Of a stretch of 64,000 bases of DNA, positions 17,283 to 24,825 are shown one piece after another. The stretch's first letter is position 1, and each line of letters begins with the position of its first letter. The translations under genes were made by a program, and so were the position numbers. The stretch comes from Melioribacteraceae bacterium (GTDB lineage Bacteria; Bacteroidota; Ignavibacteria; Ignavibacteriales; Melioribacteraceae): contig WYBN01000007.1 of the NCBI GenBank assembly GCA_011525875.1, positions 124,001-188,000 on the forward strand, in the 5' to 3' direction. Under the pieces are notes generated by a model that did not search any database, was not told the origin of the DNA, and saw only the letters and a program-made list of their open reading frames with translations.

Positions 17283-18521
17283 ATGAAAAAGTTATTTTAT
17301 CTAACCGCATTCTTCGTATTGTTCACTTTTGGGAAATCAACCGAAGCGAGGACTTACACAGAAGTATCTTTTAATTTCTTTTACTCATCCCTAAGCCACC
17401 ACGGTGAATGGATAGAACTTGACCGCGGCTTCATTGTTTGGCGCCCAGCATTTGTTCATAGAAACTGGCGTCCATATTCCGATGGAAGATGGATTTGGAC
17501 ACGCTATGGATGGTATTGGGATTCACACGAACCTTTCGGGTGGGCTACCTATCATTACGGCAGATGGTTTTATGATGACTACTACGGCTGGGTTTGGCTC
17601 CCCGATTATGAATGGGCTCCGGCATGGGTTGAATGGCGCTATAGCGACTCATATATCGGGTGGGCGCCCCTTCCGCCTTATGCAAGTTTCAGAATAGGAG
17701 TTGGGATTCATTTCTCGATCAATTGGAATGCTCATTACAACTACTGGAATTTTGTAAGTTATCCCCACTTTACCCGTGATAGAATAAATATTTACATTAT
17801 CAACGAGAGGTATTACGATAACTTCTTCAGCCGCACTAAGTATAGAACGAATTATCGTTATGATAGAGGCATGATAATTAATGATGGGATTGATAGAAAT
17901 TTTGTCGAGAGAAAATCAGGTTACAGGTTTGCCGAAAGAAATGTATCATGGACTGATGATTACGATTCCTATAAAAATAGAGATTTATCGAACGCAAGAG
18001 AAATAAGAGCTTACAGACCATCGGAAAACGACAGAAAACATTCTGAAACTCTTGACAGATCAAAATTACTTAAAGCCGATAGAGGGACGTCACTAAAAAC
18101 CGAAAAGGTAGAAATAAACAGGCTGGCAGAAAAAAGAAATGATAGCCGTGCAAATGAATCGAGAAACGGAATTCTCAGAAATGATTCGAGGGATATGAAC
18201 GAAGGCGCCAATAAGACCGGTAGAAATGTAAAACCGAATAATTCTGATGAGAAGAAATCCGAATCAAAGAGAGCAGCGCCAATACGCGAAGAATCTATTT
18301 TGCGGGAATCCGGCAGTGAGCATACTTCGATAAAAATTAAGAAAGTAGAGACTGCGGGTAAAGAGGCAAGAAAAATCGAGAGCAAAAAATCCCCAAAGAA
18401 AAGTGAAACACAAAAACGAAGTAATGATATAAAGATAAGTTCTAAAAAAGATGATTCGGGAAAAAGAGAAGTGAATAAAACGACAAAAAAAGTTGAGAAG
18501 AGAAAACCAGCCGAAAGATAA
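17283..18521 (+). CDS. Secreted DUF6600-type protein with tryptophan-rich domain and basic tail
   Basis: The 412-residue product has a signal peptide (about 1-22). The Trp/Tyr/Gly-rich domain (about 35-150) repeats the pattern W-x-PYSDGRW-x-W-x-x-YGW and PFGWATYHYGRW, matching the DUF6600 family as I know it. Residues about 215-412 are low-complexity, charged and rich in K, R, S, E and N, and are probably disordered. Relatives often sit beside FecR-like or envelope stress genes; none is here. Role unknown. The basic tail could bind nucleic acid, peptidoglycan or acidic polysaccharide. A terminator follows at 18539-18570 and the gene appears to stand alone. Confidence 0.75.
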   Translation: MKKLFYLTAFFVLFTFGKSTEARTYTEVSFNFFYSSLSHHGEWIELDRGFIVWRPAFVHRNWRPYSDGRWIWTRYGWYWDSHEPFGWATYHYGRWFYDDYYGWVWLPDYEWAPAWVEWRYSDSYIGWAPLPPYASFRIGVGIHFSINWNAHYNYWNFVSYPHFTRDRINIYIINERYYDNFFSRTKYRTNYRYDRGMIINDGIDRNFVERKSGYRFAERNVSWTDDYDSYKNRDLSNAREIRAYRPSENDRKHSETLDRSKLLKADRGTSLKTEKVEINRLAEKRNDSRANESRNGILRNDSRDMNEGANKTGRNVKPNNSDEKKSESKRAAPIREESILRESGSEHTSIKIKKVETAGKEARKIESKKSPKKSETQKRSNDIKISSKKDDSGKREVNKTTKKVEKRKPAER

Positions 18522-18538
18522 TTCCATTTCCAGTTGAC

Positions 18539-18570
18539 AAAAGAGCGGACTCTATCCGCTCTTTTTTTTT
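18539..18570 (+). terminator. Rho-independent terminator, bidirectional
   Basis: AAGAGCGGA (18541-18549) and TCCGCTCTT (18555-18563) pair around a 5-base loop and are followed by a run of T on the plus strand and preceded by A-rich sequence, so it can serve both the DUF6600 gene and the convergent M28 peptidase gene. Confidence 0.88.
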
Positions 18571-19942
18571 ATAAACCTTCCTCGCTTATCAGAAATGATA
18601 AAATCGTGATTGCTGCTGTTCCAAGCTGGAGTTCTCTTGAATTGATTGTATCGAAGGTATCATTGCCGGAATGGTGAACATCAAAATATCTTTGGTCATC
18701 CGGCACATATCCTATAAGAGCATCTGCATTTTTTATTCTGGAAATATCGGCTCCACTGCCGCCGCGTTTTATCCAATCAATTTTTACTTTGTTAAGCAAT
18801 GGAAGAAAGTTCTGCATTTTGGATAGAGATAAATCATCAGAATCGGCTGAAAACCCCTGAGGAATAAAACCGCCGCGATCGGATTCGATAGCCGCAATAT
18901 GCTTTTCCCTTAATGAATCCGAAATATCAGCATACCTTAAAGCGCCTCTCAAACCGTTTTCTTCATTCATGAACAGTACGCACCTTAAAGTCCGCTTGGG
19001 TTTTATTTCCAATGTTTTTATGATATTAAGAACTTCCATGGATTGAACGCAGCCGGCTCCATCGTCATGAGCGCCGCATCCTTTATCCCAGCTGTCAAAA
19101 TGCCCGCTAACCATTACGATTTCGTTGGGAAATTCTGTGCCTTTGATTTCGGCTATGACATTGTACGAATCTACATCGGAAAGTGTGATGCAGCTTAAAT
19201 TTAATTCAACTTCAAGCTCCGGTTCCTCTTTCAAGGTTTTGCTAAGAAAATCAGCGTCTATTAAACCAATTGCCACACCCGGAATATGCCTTAGAGTATC
19301 GACATAATTCATAGAGCCGACATGCGGAGTGTTATCATATTTTGTAGTGATAGACCTTATTATCACTCCAGCCGCACCGTATTTGGCGGCTTCAATTGCG
19401 CCGTATGCGCGGTATTTAACAATTTCGCCATATCCTTGAAAAGTATTTATTAATTCATCGTTAAACGGTACGTTAAAAAAAATAATTTTACCGCGCGCTT
19501 CATTTTTTCTTTGCGATAATTCTTCGAAACTTTTTACTTCAATTATTTTAGCCGATAATCCTTGAAACGTGCCGATGCTTCCGCCGAGAGCGGCAATGCT
19601 CAAATTTCTGCCTTCATGTTTAGAGGAATTTCTTATCACTGCTGTTTCGGTTTTGCCTCTGACCCACCGTGGAACTTTTACCGGCTGAAGCCAAACGGAA
19701 TCGCATCCGATTTCCATTAATTTGTTTTCAGCCCAGCGTATTGCCTGGAATGATTGAGGCGAACCGCTCAGCCTCGGTCCAATCTGGCATAGTTCTTCCA
19801 GCCATTTATATCCGATCCGTTTCGTCATTGCCTCACTGATTATTTTATCAACGGTTTTGGTATAAGATTGATAAATATTTTGACTGTTTTGTGAGATGAT
19901 AATTGAGGGCAAAAAAAGAATTATTGGGAGAAGAAATTTCAT
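18569..19942 (-). CDS. M28-family metallopeptidase with PA domain, secreted
   Basis: A 457-residue zinc aminopeptidase-like protein. The ATG at 19942 starts a clean signal peptide (FLLPIILFLPSIIIS); an ATG ten codons upstream (19972) is also open, and neither has a good ribosome site. A protease-associated domain is inserted around residues 110-230. The metal site is visible as SGHFDSWD, GAHDDGAGC, NEENGLRGA, ESDRGG and HHSGNDTFDT, the expected His, Asp, Glu, Asp and His ligands of a two-zinc M28 enzyme. Relatives include plasma glutamate carboxypeptidase and bacterial aminopeptidases. The stop falls within the shared terminator. Confidence 0.87.
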   Translation of the reverse strand: MKFLLPIILFLPSIIISQNSQNIYQSYTKTVDKIISEAMTKRIGYKWLEELCQIGPRLSGSPQSFQAIRWAENKLMEIGCDSVWLQPVKVPRWVRGKTETAVIRNSSKHEGRNLSIAALGGSIGTFQGLSAKIIEVKSFEELSQRKNEARGKIIFFNVPFNDELINTFQGYGEIVKYRAYGAIEAAKYGAAGVIIRSITTKYDNTPHVGSMNYVDTLRHIPGVAIGLIDADFLSKTLKEEPELEVELNLSCITLSDVDSYNVIAEIKGTEFPNEIVMVSGHFDSWDKGCGAHDDGAGCVQSMEVLNIIKTLEIKPKRTLRCVLFMNEENGLRGALRYADISDSLREKHIAAIESDRGGFIPQGFSADSDDLSLSKMQNFLPLLNKVKIDWIKRGGSGADISRIKNADALIGYVPDDQRYFDVHHSGNDTFDTINSRELQLGTAAITILSFLISEEGL

Positions 19943-19979
19943 TTTGGCATCGGAAATTGTTAGTGAAATCATTAAAGCA

Positions 19980-20013
19980 AAAAAAGCTCATTAAATAAAT
20001 AATGAGCTTTCCA
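19980..20013 (-). terminator. Terminator after rpmB
   Basis: On the minus strand AAAGCTCATT and AATGAGCTTT (20001-20010 and 19983-19992) pair perfectly over 10 bp with an 8-base loop, followed by TTTTTTGC. It lies 31 bases after the rpmB stop. Confidence 0.87.
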
Positions 20014-20040
20014 TTATTAAATTAAAGAATTAAACTAACT

Positions 20041-20280
20041 TTAGCGAGCTTTAATTTTTCCTTCGCGAATCGCTTTAGCCAATGCAGCAGTTCCGTTTTT
20101 GCTGATAGTTCTTAATGCACTCGCGCTGACTTTAATTGTCACGAATCTATTCAATTCTTGGACCCAAATTCTTTTTTTCTGCAAATTGGGCAGAAAACGC
20201 CTTTTCGTTTTGTTATGGGCGTGGGAAATATTGCTGCCGCTTACAGGACCTTTTCCCGTTAATCCGCATCGTCTTGACAT
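20041..20280 (-). CDS. rpmB: 50S ribosomal protein L28
   Basis: A 79-residue basic protein beginning [28 protein letters not shown], the standard bL28 N-terminus, with the later block [11 protein letters not shown]. Length is normal for the family (about 75-80). The gene stands alone with its own terminator. L28 is needed for late steps of 50S assembly. No zinc-binding CxxC pairs are present, so this is the zinc-independent form. Confidence 0.96.
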   Translation of the reverse strand: MSRRCGLTGKGPVSGSNISHAHNKTKRRFLPNLQKKRIWVQELNRFVTIKVSASALRTISKNGTAALAKAIREGKIKAR

Positions 20281-20427
20281 TATAATTCTCCGTTATTCCG
20301 TTTTTTGAAAGGGCAAATATATGCAATAAAATTATTTTAGTAAATATTTTTTGCTGCAGACAGCTCAAATTTACGCATGATAATCAAATGCGCCTTAAAA
20401 TGATTTAAATTGTACTCGTTTTTAATA

Positions 20428-20465
20428 AAAAACCTTGAGAGTTTAATACTGCCCTCAAGGTTATT
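20428..20465 (-). terminator. Terminator after the ferritin gene
   Basis: On the minus strand AACCTTGAG (20454-20462) pairs with CTCAAGGTT (20431-20439) and is followed by TTTTATTAAAA. It lies about 30 bases after the ferritin stop. Confidence 0.82.
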
Positions 20466-20491
20466 AAATGTAATCTTTCATTCAGATTTTA

Positions 20492-20983
20492 TTAAGAATT
20501 TCTCGCCCCAAGCTCTTTATCGAGCATATAAAGAGCGGTTTTGTTGTCGCCGATCATCTTGAATTTTTCAACTATCAAGTTAGCGTTTTCTTCTTCTTCA
20601 ACCTGCTCGTCAACAAACCAGTTTAAGAATGACCGGGCAGCATGGTCTTTTTCTTCCATAGCGAGATCAACAATTTCATGTATGGATTTGCTGATGAACT
20701 TTTCATGTTCATACGCTTCTTTAAAAGCCGCAAGGGGATTCTCCCATTTATCTTTTGGAGTGTCTATCTGCGCTAATTTTACCCTGCCGCCAATCTTGTG
20801 GATGAAATCGTAAAATTTCATCGCATGCGCATACTCTTCCTGCGACTGAAAACGCATCCAAGCAGCCATTCCATTTAGGTTATCTTCTTCAAAATACGCT
20901 GACATTGACAGGTACAAATAAGAAGAAAATAATTCCTTATTCAACTGTTCGTTTAATGATTTGATCATTTTCTTTGAAGCCAT
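20492..20983 (-). CDS. ftnA: Bacterial non-heme ferritin
   Basis: The 163-residue four-helix protein stores iron as ferric oxide in a 24-subunit shell. The ferroxidase residues fall at exactly the positions of E. coli FtnA: E17, E50, H53, E94, Q127 and E130. There is no heme-ligating methionine pattern of bacterioferritin. It is a single-gene unit with its own terminator, transcribed divergently from the GH18 gene. I see no Fur box that I would defend in the upstream 130 bases. Confidence 0.93.
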   Translation of the reverse strand: MASKKMIKSLNEQLNKELFSSYLYLSMSAYFEEDNLNGMAAWMRFQSQEEYAHAMKFYDFIHKIGGRVKLAQIDTPKDKWENPLAAFKEAYEHEKFISKSIHEIVDLAMEEKDHAARSFLNWFVDEQVEEEENANLIVEKFKMIGDNKTALYMLDKELGARNS

Positions 20984-21117
20984 ATCTTAATCCTTTCATT
21001 TAATTTCTGGTTTTTGTGATTCAAAAATATTGATTTATTGCAAGGTAAACAATTTGTAAATTTATAGGGTATGTTGGTAAATTGAACATCAAAATTTGTT
21101 ATTAACTGGTTATTGTG

Positions 21118-22608
21118 ATGAAATTAATTCTGCTGATCTTTTTTCTTTCAAAATGTGTTCTTTCACAGGAATATGACGGAAGCGTTCATAAATTTCACAG
21201 AGATACATTCGGTGGGGAGAAATACAATTCCCGCCCGTTGGAGATTTCATCCGGTGAAATCATATCTTTAAACAAAAATGCCGTTAAAGATTTGACTAAG
21301 GTAGTTTTTGGGTTTCTTCCCGATTGGGAATATGCTGGAGGAATGCACAATTACCTCAATTTTGATTTAATCACTCATCTTGCGTGTTTCGATTTTACAG
21401 TCGATAAAAACGGAAATATCGGCAATCCGTATATGTGGCCCTGGACAAGTTTAATGAATAAAGCTCATGAGAACGGCGTGAAAGTTATTTTGACAGCCGT
21501 AAATTTTGACGATGACGATATTAGAAATATAATTTCGAATAACACGGCTAAGTATAATTTTTTTAATAATGTCAAAAACAAAATCGTAACCTACAACCTT
21601 GACGGAATTAATGTAGATTTTGAAGGATTGTACACCTCCGACAGAGGCGCACCGATAAATAATTTTATGGCAGAGCTGAAAGAATTTATCAATACGGAAC
21701 TGCCGGGCAAGGAAGTCTCTTTTGCTTCTCCCATTTGGAATTGGGGTGGATACTGGGACCTGAAAGGATTAACTGAGAGCGTGGACTACCTTTTCATTAT
21801 GGCTTATTCTTTTTACGGCTCGTGGAGCACAACTTCCGGTCCTAATGCACCATTAACCGGTAGTTCTTCTACATCCGCCAGCCTCAAAGCTGCTTTAGAA
21901 ATATCGCCTCATTACTTAGATGCTGTTCAGGCATACCCTGATAAATTAATTCTGGGGCTGCCTTATTATGGTTTGCATTGGACTACAAAAACTTCTTCGG
22001 CAAGATCTGAAACAATTAAGTTTATCCGTTCCCCGAGATTTCGAGACGCCGAACCTCTTGCGCTCAATTATGGAAAAATTTGGGACACGCAATCGCATAC
22101 ACCATGGTTCAGATGGACAGATACTTCTTGGAATCAAATTTGGTACGATGACGACTCCAGTATGAGTCTGAAATTTGATCTGGCAATTGAAAAAAATCTT
22201 CTCGGCATCGGTATGTGGGCGCTTGGTTATGACGGCGCCCGGAGTGAATTGTGGGATTTGATTCAAAAAAAATTTTACCAACCGACAGCCGTTGAAAACA
22301 CCGGTCCTTTCCCCGGAGATTATAAACTTTTTGATAACTATCCCAATCCGTTCAACCCTTCTACGAAGATAAAATTTTCATTGCCGTTAGAAGGGATTCA
22401 TCATTCAGTGTCGTTAAAGATATATGATATACTCGGCAGAGAGGTTGAAACACTGGTCGAAGGCAATAAACCCGCGGGCAATCATGAAATAGAATGGGAC
22501 ACAGGAAATAAGAATCTTAGCAGCGGAGTTTATATTCTTACATTCCAAGCCGCAAATGGGAAAGGTAAAATATTCAATCAATCAAGAAAGCTGCTGCTGA
22601 TTAAATAA
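21118..22608 (+). CDS. Secreted GH18-family glycoside hydrolase with T9SS sorting domain
   Basis: The 496-residue product has a signal peptide (about 1-17), a TIM-barrel domain (about 60-390) and a C-terminal T9SS type A sorting domain (about 410-496) starting DNYPNPFNPSTKI and ending with a basic segment. The GH18 catalytic signature is D162-G-I-N-V-D167-F-E169, with E169 the expected acid. Related families hydrolyse chitin or, in spore-type members, peptidoglycan glycan; substrate cannot be read from the sequence. The ATG at 21118 is preferred to a GTG one codon earlier. The protein should be exported through T9SS. Confidence 0.9.
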   Translation: MKLILLIFFLSKCVLSQEYDGSVHKFHRDTFGGEKYNSRPLEISSGEIISLNKNAVKDLTKVVFGFLPDWEYAGGMHNYLNFDLITHLACFDFTVDKNGNIGNPYMWPWTSLMNKAHENGVKVILTAVNFDDDDIRNIISNNTAKYNFFNNVKNKIVTYNLDGINVDFEGLYTSDRGAPINNFMAELKEFINTELPGKEVSFASPIWNWGGYWDLKGLTESVDYLFIMAYSFYGSWSTTSGPNAPLTGSSSTSASLKAALEISPHYLDAVQAYPDKLILGLPYYGLHWTTKTSSARSETIKFIRSPRFRDAEPLALNYGKIWDTQSHTPWFRWTDTSWNQIWYDDDSSMSLKFDLAIEKNLLGIGMWALGYDGARSELWDLIQKKFYQPTAVENTGPFPGDYKLFDNYPNPFNPSTKIKFSLPLEGIHHSVSLKIYDILGREVETLVEGNKPAGNHEIEWDTGNKNLSSGVYILTFQAANGKGKIFNQSRKLLLIK

Positions 22609-22706
22609 ACTCTATCAACCTTGTTTGTTTCCTTTCATTCAACTTTAAGTCATCGCTTATTTATAAAGGCGTAAAGTAAGCCGGGTATCTTTATAAATAA
22701 AAGTCA

Positions 22707-23819
22707 TCATTTTGCATTTCCAAATAAACTCAGAAAAACGGCATCGTGAACTTTAGGTCTTGTACTTTGAATTTTTTTAGAATCATCCGGGAAAACTCTA
22801 TTTGTCAGTAATACCACATAAATTTTATTTTCGGGATCAATCCATACCGAAGTCCCTGTGTAGCCCAGATGTCCGTAAGTGGACATAGAAAAATATTGAC
22901 CCGAACTGGAAGTTTGGTTAGGCGATTTGGTATCGAAACCAAGCGCCCTTGTGCTTCGCTCCGAGTATTTTTTTGTGAATAGTTCAACCGTGCTCTCTTG
23001 CAAGATTTTTTTGCCGTTAATAGAGCCTTTATTTAACAGAAGTTTTGCGAGTGCTGCGAGATCTTCGGCGGTAGAAAATAGACCCGCATTTCCAGAGAAA
23101 CCCTCCAAACCGTATGCGAGCGGATCGTGAACTTTTCCCTGTCTATCGCTGAGGGTAGGAATGCACTGCATTATCAAATCATCCGAAGGAACAAACATTG
23201 TGTGTTTTAATCCAAGCGGTTCAATAAAGTTTTTTCTGTAATATTCGTGCATAGGCTCCCTGGTGATTGATTCGACTAACAGCATTGAAGTAACAAAGTT
23301 CAAGCAGCTGTAAACTGTTTTAGTATTTGTTTCGTAATTAAGCGGCAGAGCCATGATAGTTTCAATAATGTCTGCACGTGTTTGATTTTCGCCTGGGGTG
23401 TAATACGCTTGAAGTCCGCTTTCGTGTATGAGCAGGTCAACAACACGGACTTTCTCCTTACTGTTCTGAGCAAACTTGGGAAGATAATATGAAACGGGTT
23501 TATTCAGGTCCAGTTTCCCCTCTTCGTACAATTTCATCACGCAAAAATTTGTGCCGAAGGCTTTCGTAACCGACGCCAGATCGAACATCGTGTTCGCCGC
23601 AACTTCCGGTGAGTCTTCATCATAAGTAAATCTACCGTAAGTTTTGTGATAAAGAATTTCATCGGAATTGCCCACGGCGATTACTGCTCCGGGGAAAATT
23701 TTTTCTGTGATTGCATTTTTAATGACCTCATCAACAAGTATAAAATTTTGTGACCTTGAGGAATTGCAGCTCAATATTATTAACAAAAGAACAAGTAATT
23801 TCATATTTTTTGACAGCAT
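22707..23819 (-). CDS. Serine hydrolase of the beta-lactamase (class C)/esterase family, lipoprotein
   Basis: This protein has a lipobox (ILSC) soon after the start and a beta-lactamase fold with the nucleophile S-V-T-K (S83 when numbered from the ATG at 23819). Where class C beta-lactamases have Tyr-x-Asn, it has Y-S-C (VYSCLNF), and instead of Lys-Thr-Gly it has GYTGT, so a drug-hydrolysing role is unlikely. An esterase or a D-amino-acid or muropeptide hydrolase is more plausible. I start at 23819 because GGAAAAG lies just upstream; the ATG at 23804 is a good alternative, and a TTG at 23831 is open. Neighbours are cell-wall enzymes. Confidence 0.82.
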   Translation of the reverse strand: MLSKNMKLLVLLLIILSCNSSRSQNFILVDEVIKNAITEKIFPGAVIAVGNSDEILYHKTYGRFTYDEDSPEVAANTMFDLASVTKAFGTNFCVMKLYEEGKLDLNKPVSYYLPKFAQNSKEKVRVVDLLIHESGLQAYYTPGENQTRADIIETIMALPLNYETNTKTVYSCLNFVTSMLLVESITREPMHEYYRKNFIEPLGLKHTMFVPSDDLIMQCIPTLSDRQGKVHDPLAYGLEGFSGNAGLFSTAEDLAALAKLLLNKGSINGKKILQESTVELFTKKYSERSTRALGFDTKSPNQTSSSGQYFSMSTYGHLGYTGTSVWIDPENKIYVVLLTNRVFPDDSKKIQSTRPKVHDAVFLSLFGNAK

Positions 23820-23896
23820 TTTCTTTTCCAATCATTATTTGTACAAAGAAAATTATTAAAACAATCATTTATATCAAAACAAAACAAGGATTAACG

Positions 23897-24811
23897 ATGA
23901 CAAGACTATTTGCTTTTTTACTATTAACGAGTACATTTCTCTTAGCCCAAAATGTCAGCGTTGTTGAAAACATTGCTCTAACTAAGAAAGAGCAGGGACA
24001 GTTTTTTTACCCGAGATTTAACTCGGCAGGCGACAAAATTATTTTTACATCGGAATCCTACAAGGGGTTGTGGCTGTTTGATCTTCAAACCAATGTAATT
24101 TCGAATTTGACAATGGAAGAGGGCGCCGGATACAATCCGGTTTTTACCGAAAACTTTATAACATACCGTGTGAGTAAATCCTTCAATGGAAGGCGGTTCT
24201 TCTCAATAAAATCAAAAAACATAATTATTGGCGATGAGGTAATTCACGAAGAAAATGTGCGCGATCTTTATCCTCCACAGCAATTGAATGTCGAAGACGT
24301 ATTTTATATCAAGGATAAGGAAGCGTACAATATTCCCAAGATCAATTCCCAATCTAAACCGGGCGACGAAGTAATTAACGTTAATATCGAAAACCAAAAG
24401 ATAGTACTATATAAAAGAACTGCTCGAACAGAATTAGAACCATTGGGCAAAGGGAATTATATATGGGCATCACTCTCGCCGGATAAACAAGAACTGCTGT
24501 TTACCAAAGCTGGCAAAGGAACTTTTATTTCCGACTTAAATGGTAATATAATTTCCGAACTCGGTTATGCTAATTATCCTTCGTGGATGAAAAACGGGAA
24601 GTGGATTGTATGCATGCGTGATGTTGACGACGGAGTGCGGATTATAGGCTCGGATTTATATTTGATTTCTGCAGACGGCTCGCAAGCAATCAATCTTACA
24701 AATACTGAAGATTTGATGGAAATGTATCCTTCAGCTTCGCTTGCCGATGATGAAGTTGTTTATCATACTCAGGAAGGTCAAATCCATAAATTGAAATTAC
24801 GCTTCAACTAA
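23897..24811 (+). CDS. Secreted TolB/WD40-like beta-propeller protein
   Basis: The 304-residue product starts with a signal peptide (TRLFAFLLLTSTFLLAQ). A longer frame runs back to 23750, but the ATG at 23897 has AAGGA a few bases upstream and starts the signal sequence. Repeated segments such as PRFNSAGDKIIFTSE, ASLSPDKQELLFTKAG and YPSWMKNGKWIVCMRD are typical of PD40/TolB-like propeller blades. It lies 14 bases before the amidase gene and is probably co-transcribed with it. It may bind peptidoglycan or protein partners; no catalytic motif is visible. Confidence 0.8.
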   Translation: MTRLFAFLLLTSTFLLAQNVSVVENIALTKKEQGQFFYPRFNSAGDKIIFTSESYKGLWLFDLQTNVISNLTMEEGAGYNPVFTENFITYRVSKSFNGRRFFSIKSKNIIIGDEVIHEENVRDLYPPQQLNVEDVFYIKDKEAYNIPKINSQSKPGDEVINVNIENQKIVLYKRTARTELEPLGKGNYIWASLSPDKQELLFTKAGKGTFISDLNGNIISELGYANYPSWMKNGKWIVCMRDVDDGVRIIGSDLYLISADGSQAINLTNTEDLMEMYPSASLADDEVVYHTQEGQIHKLKLRFN

Positions 24812-24825
24812 AACAGGAAAATGAA

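Noticed and set aside
22707..23819. Acquired class C beta-lactamase resistance gene
   Set aside because: The SxxK is present, but the YxN and KTG motifs are changed and it is a lipoprotein among wall enzymes, so antibiotic resistance is not supported.
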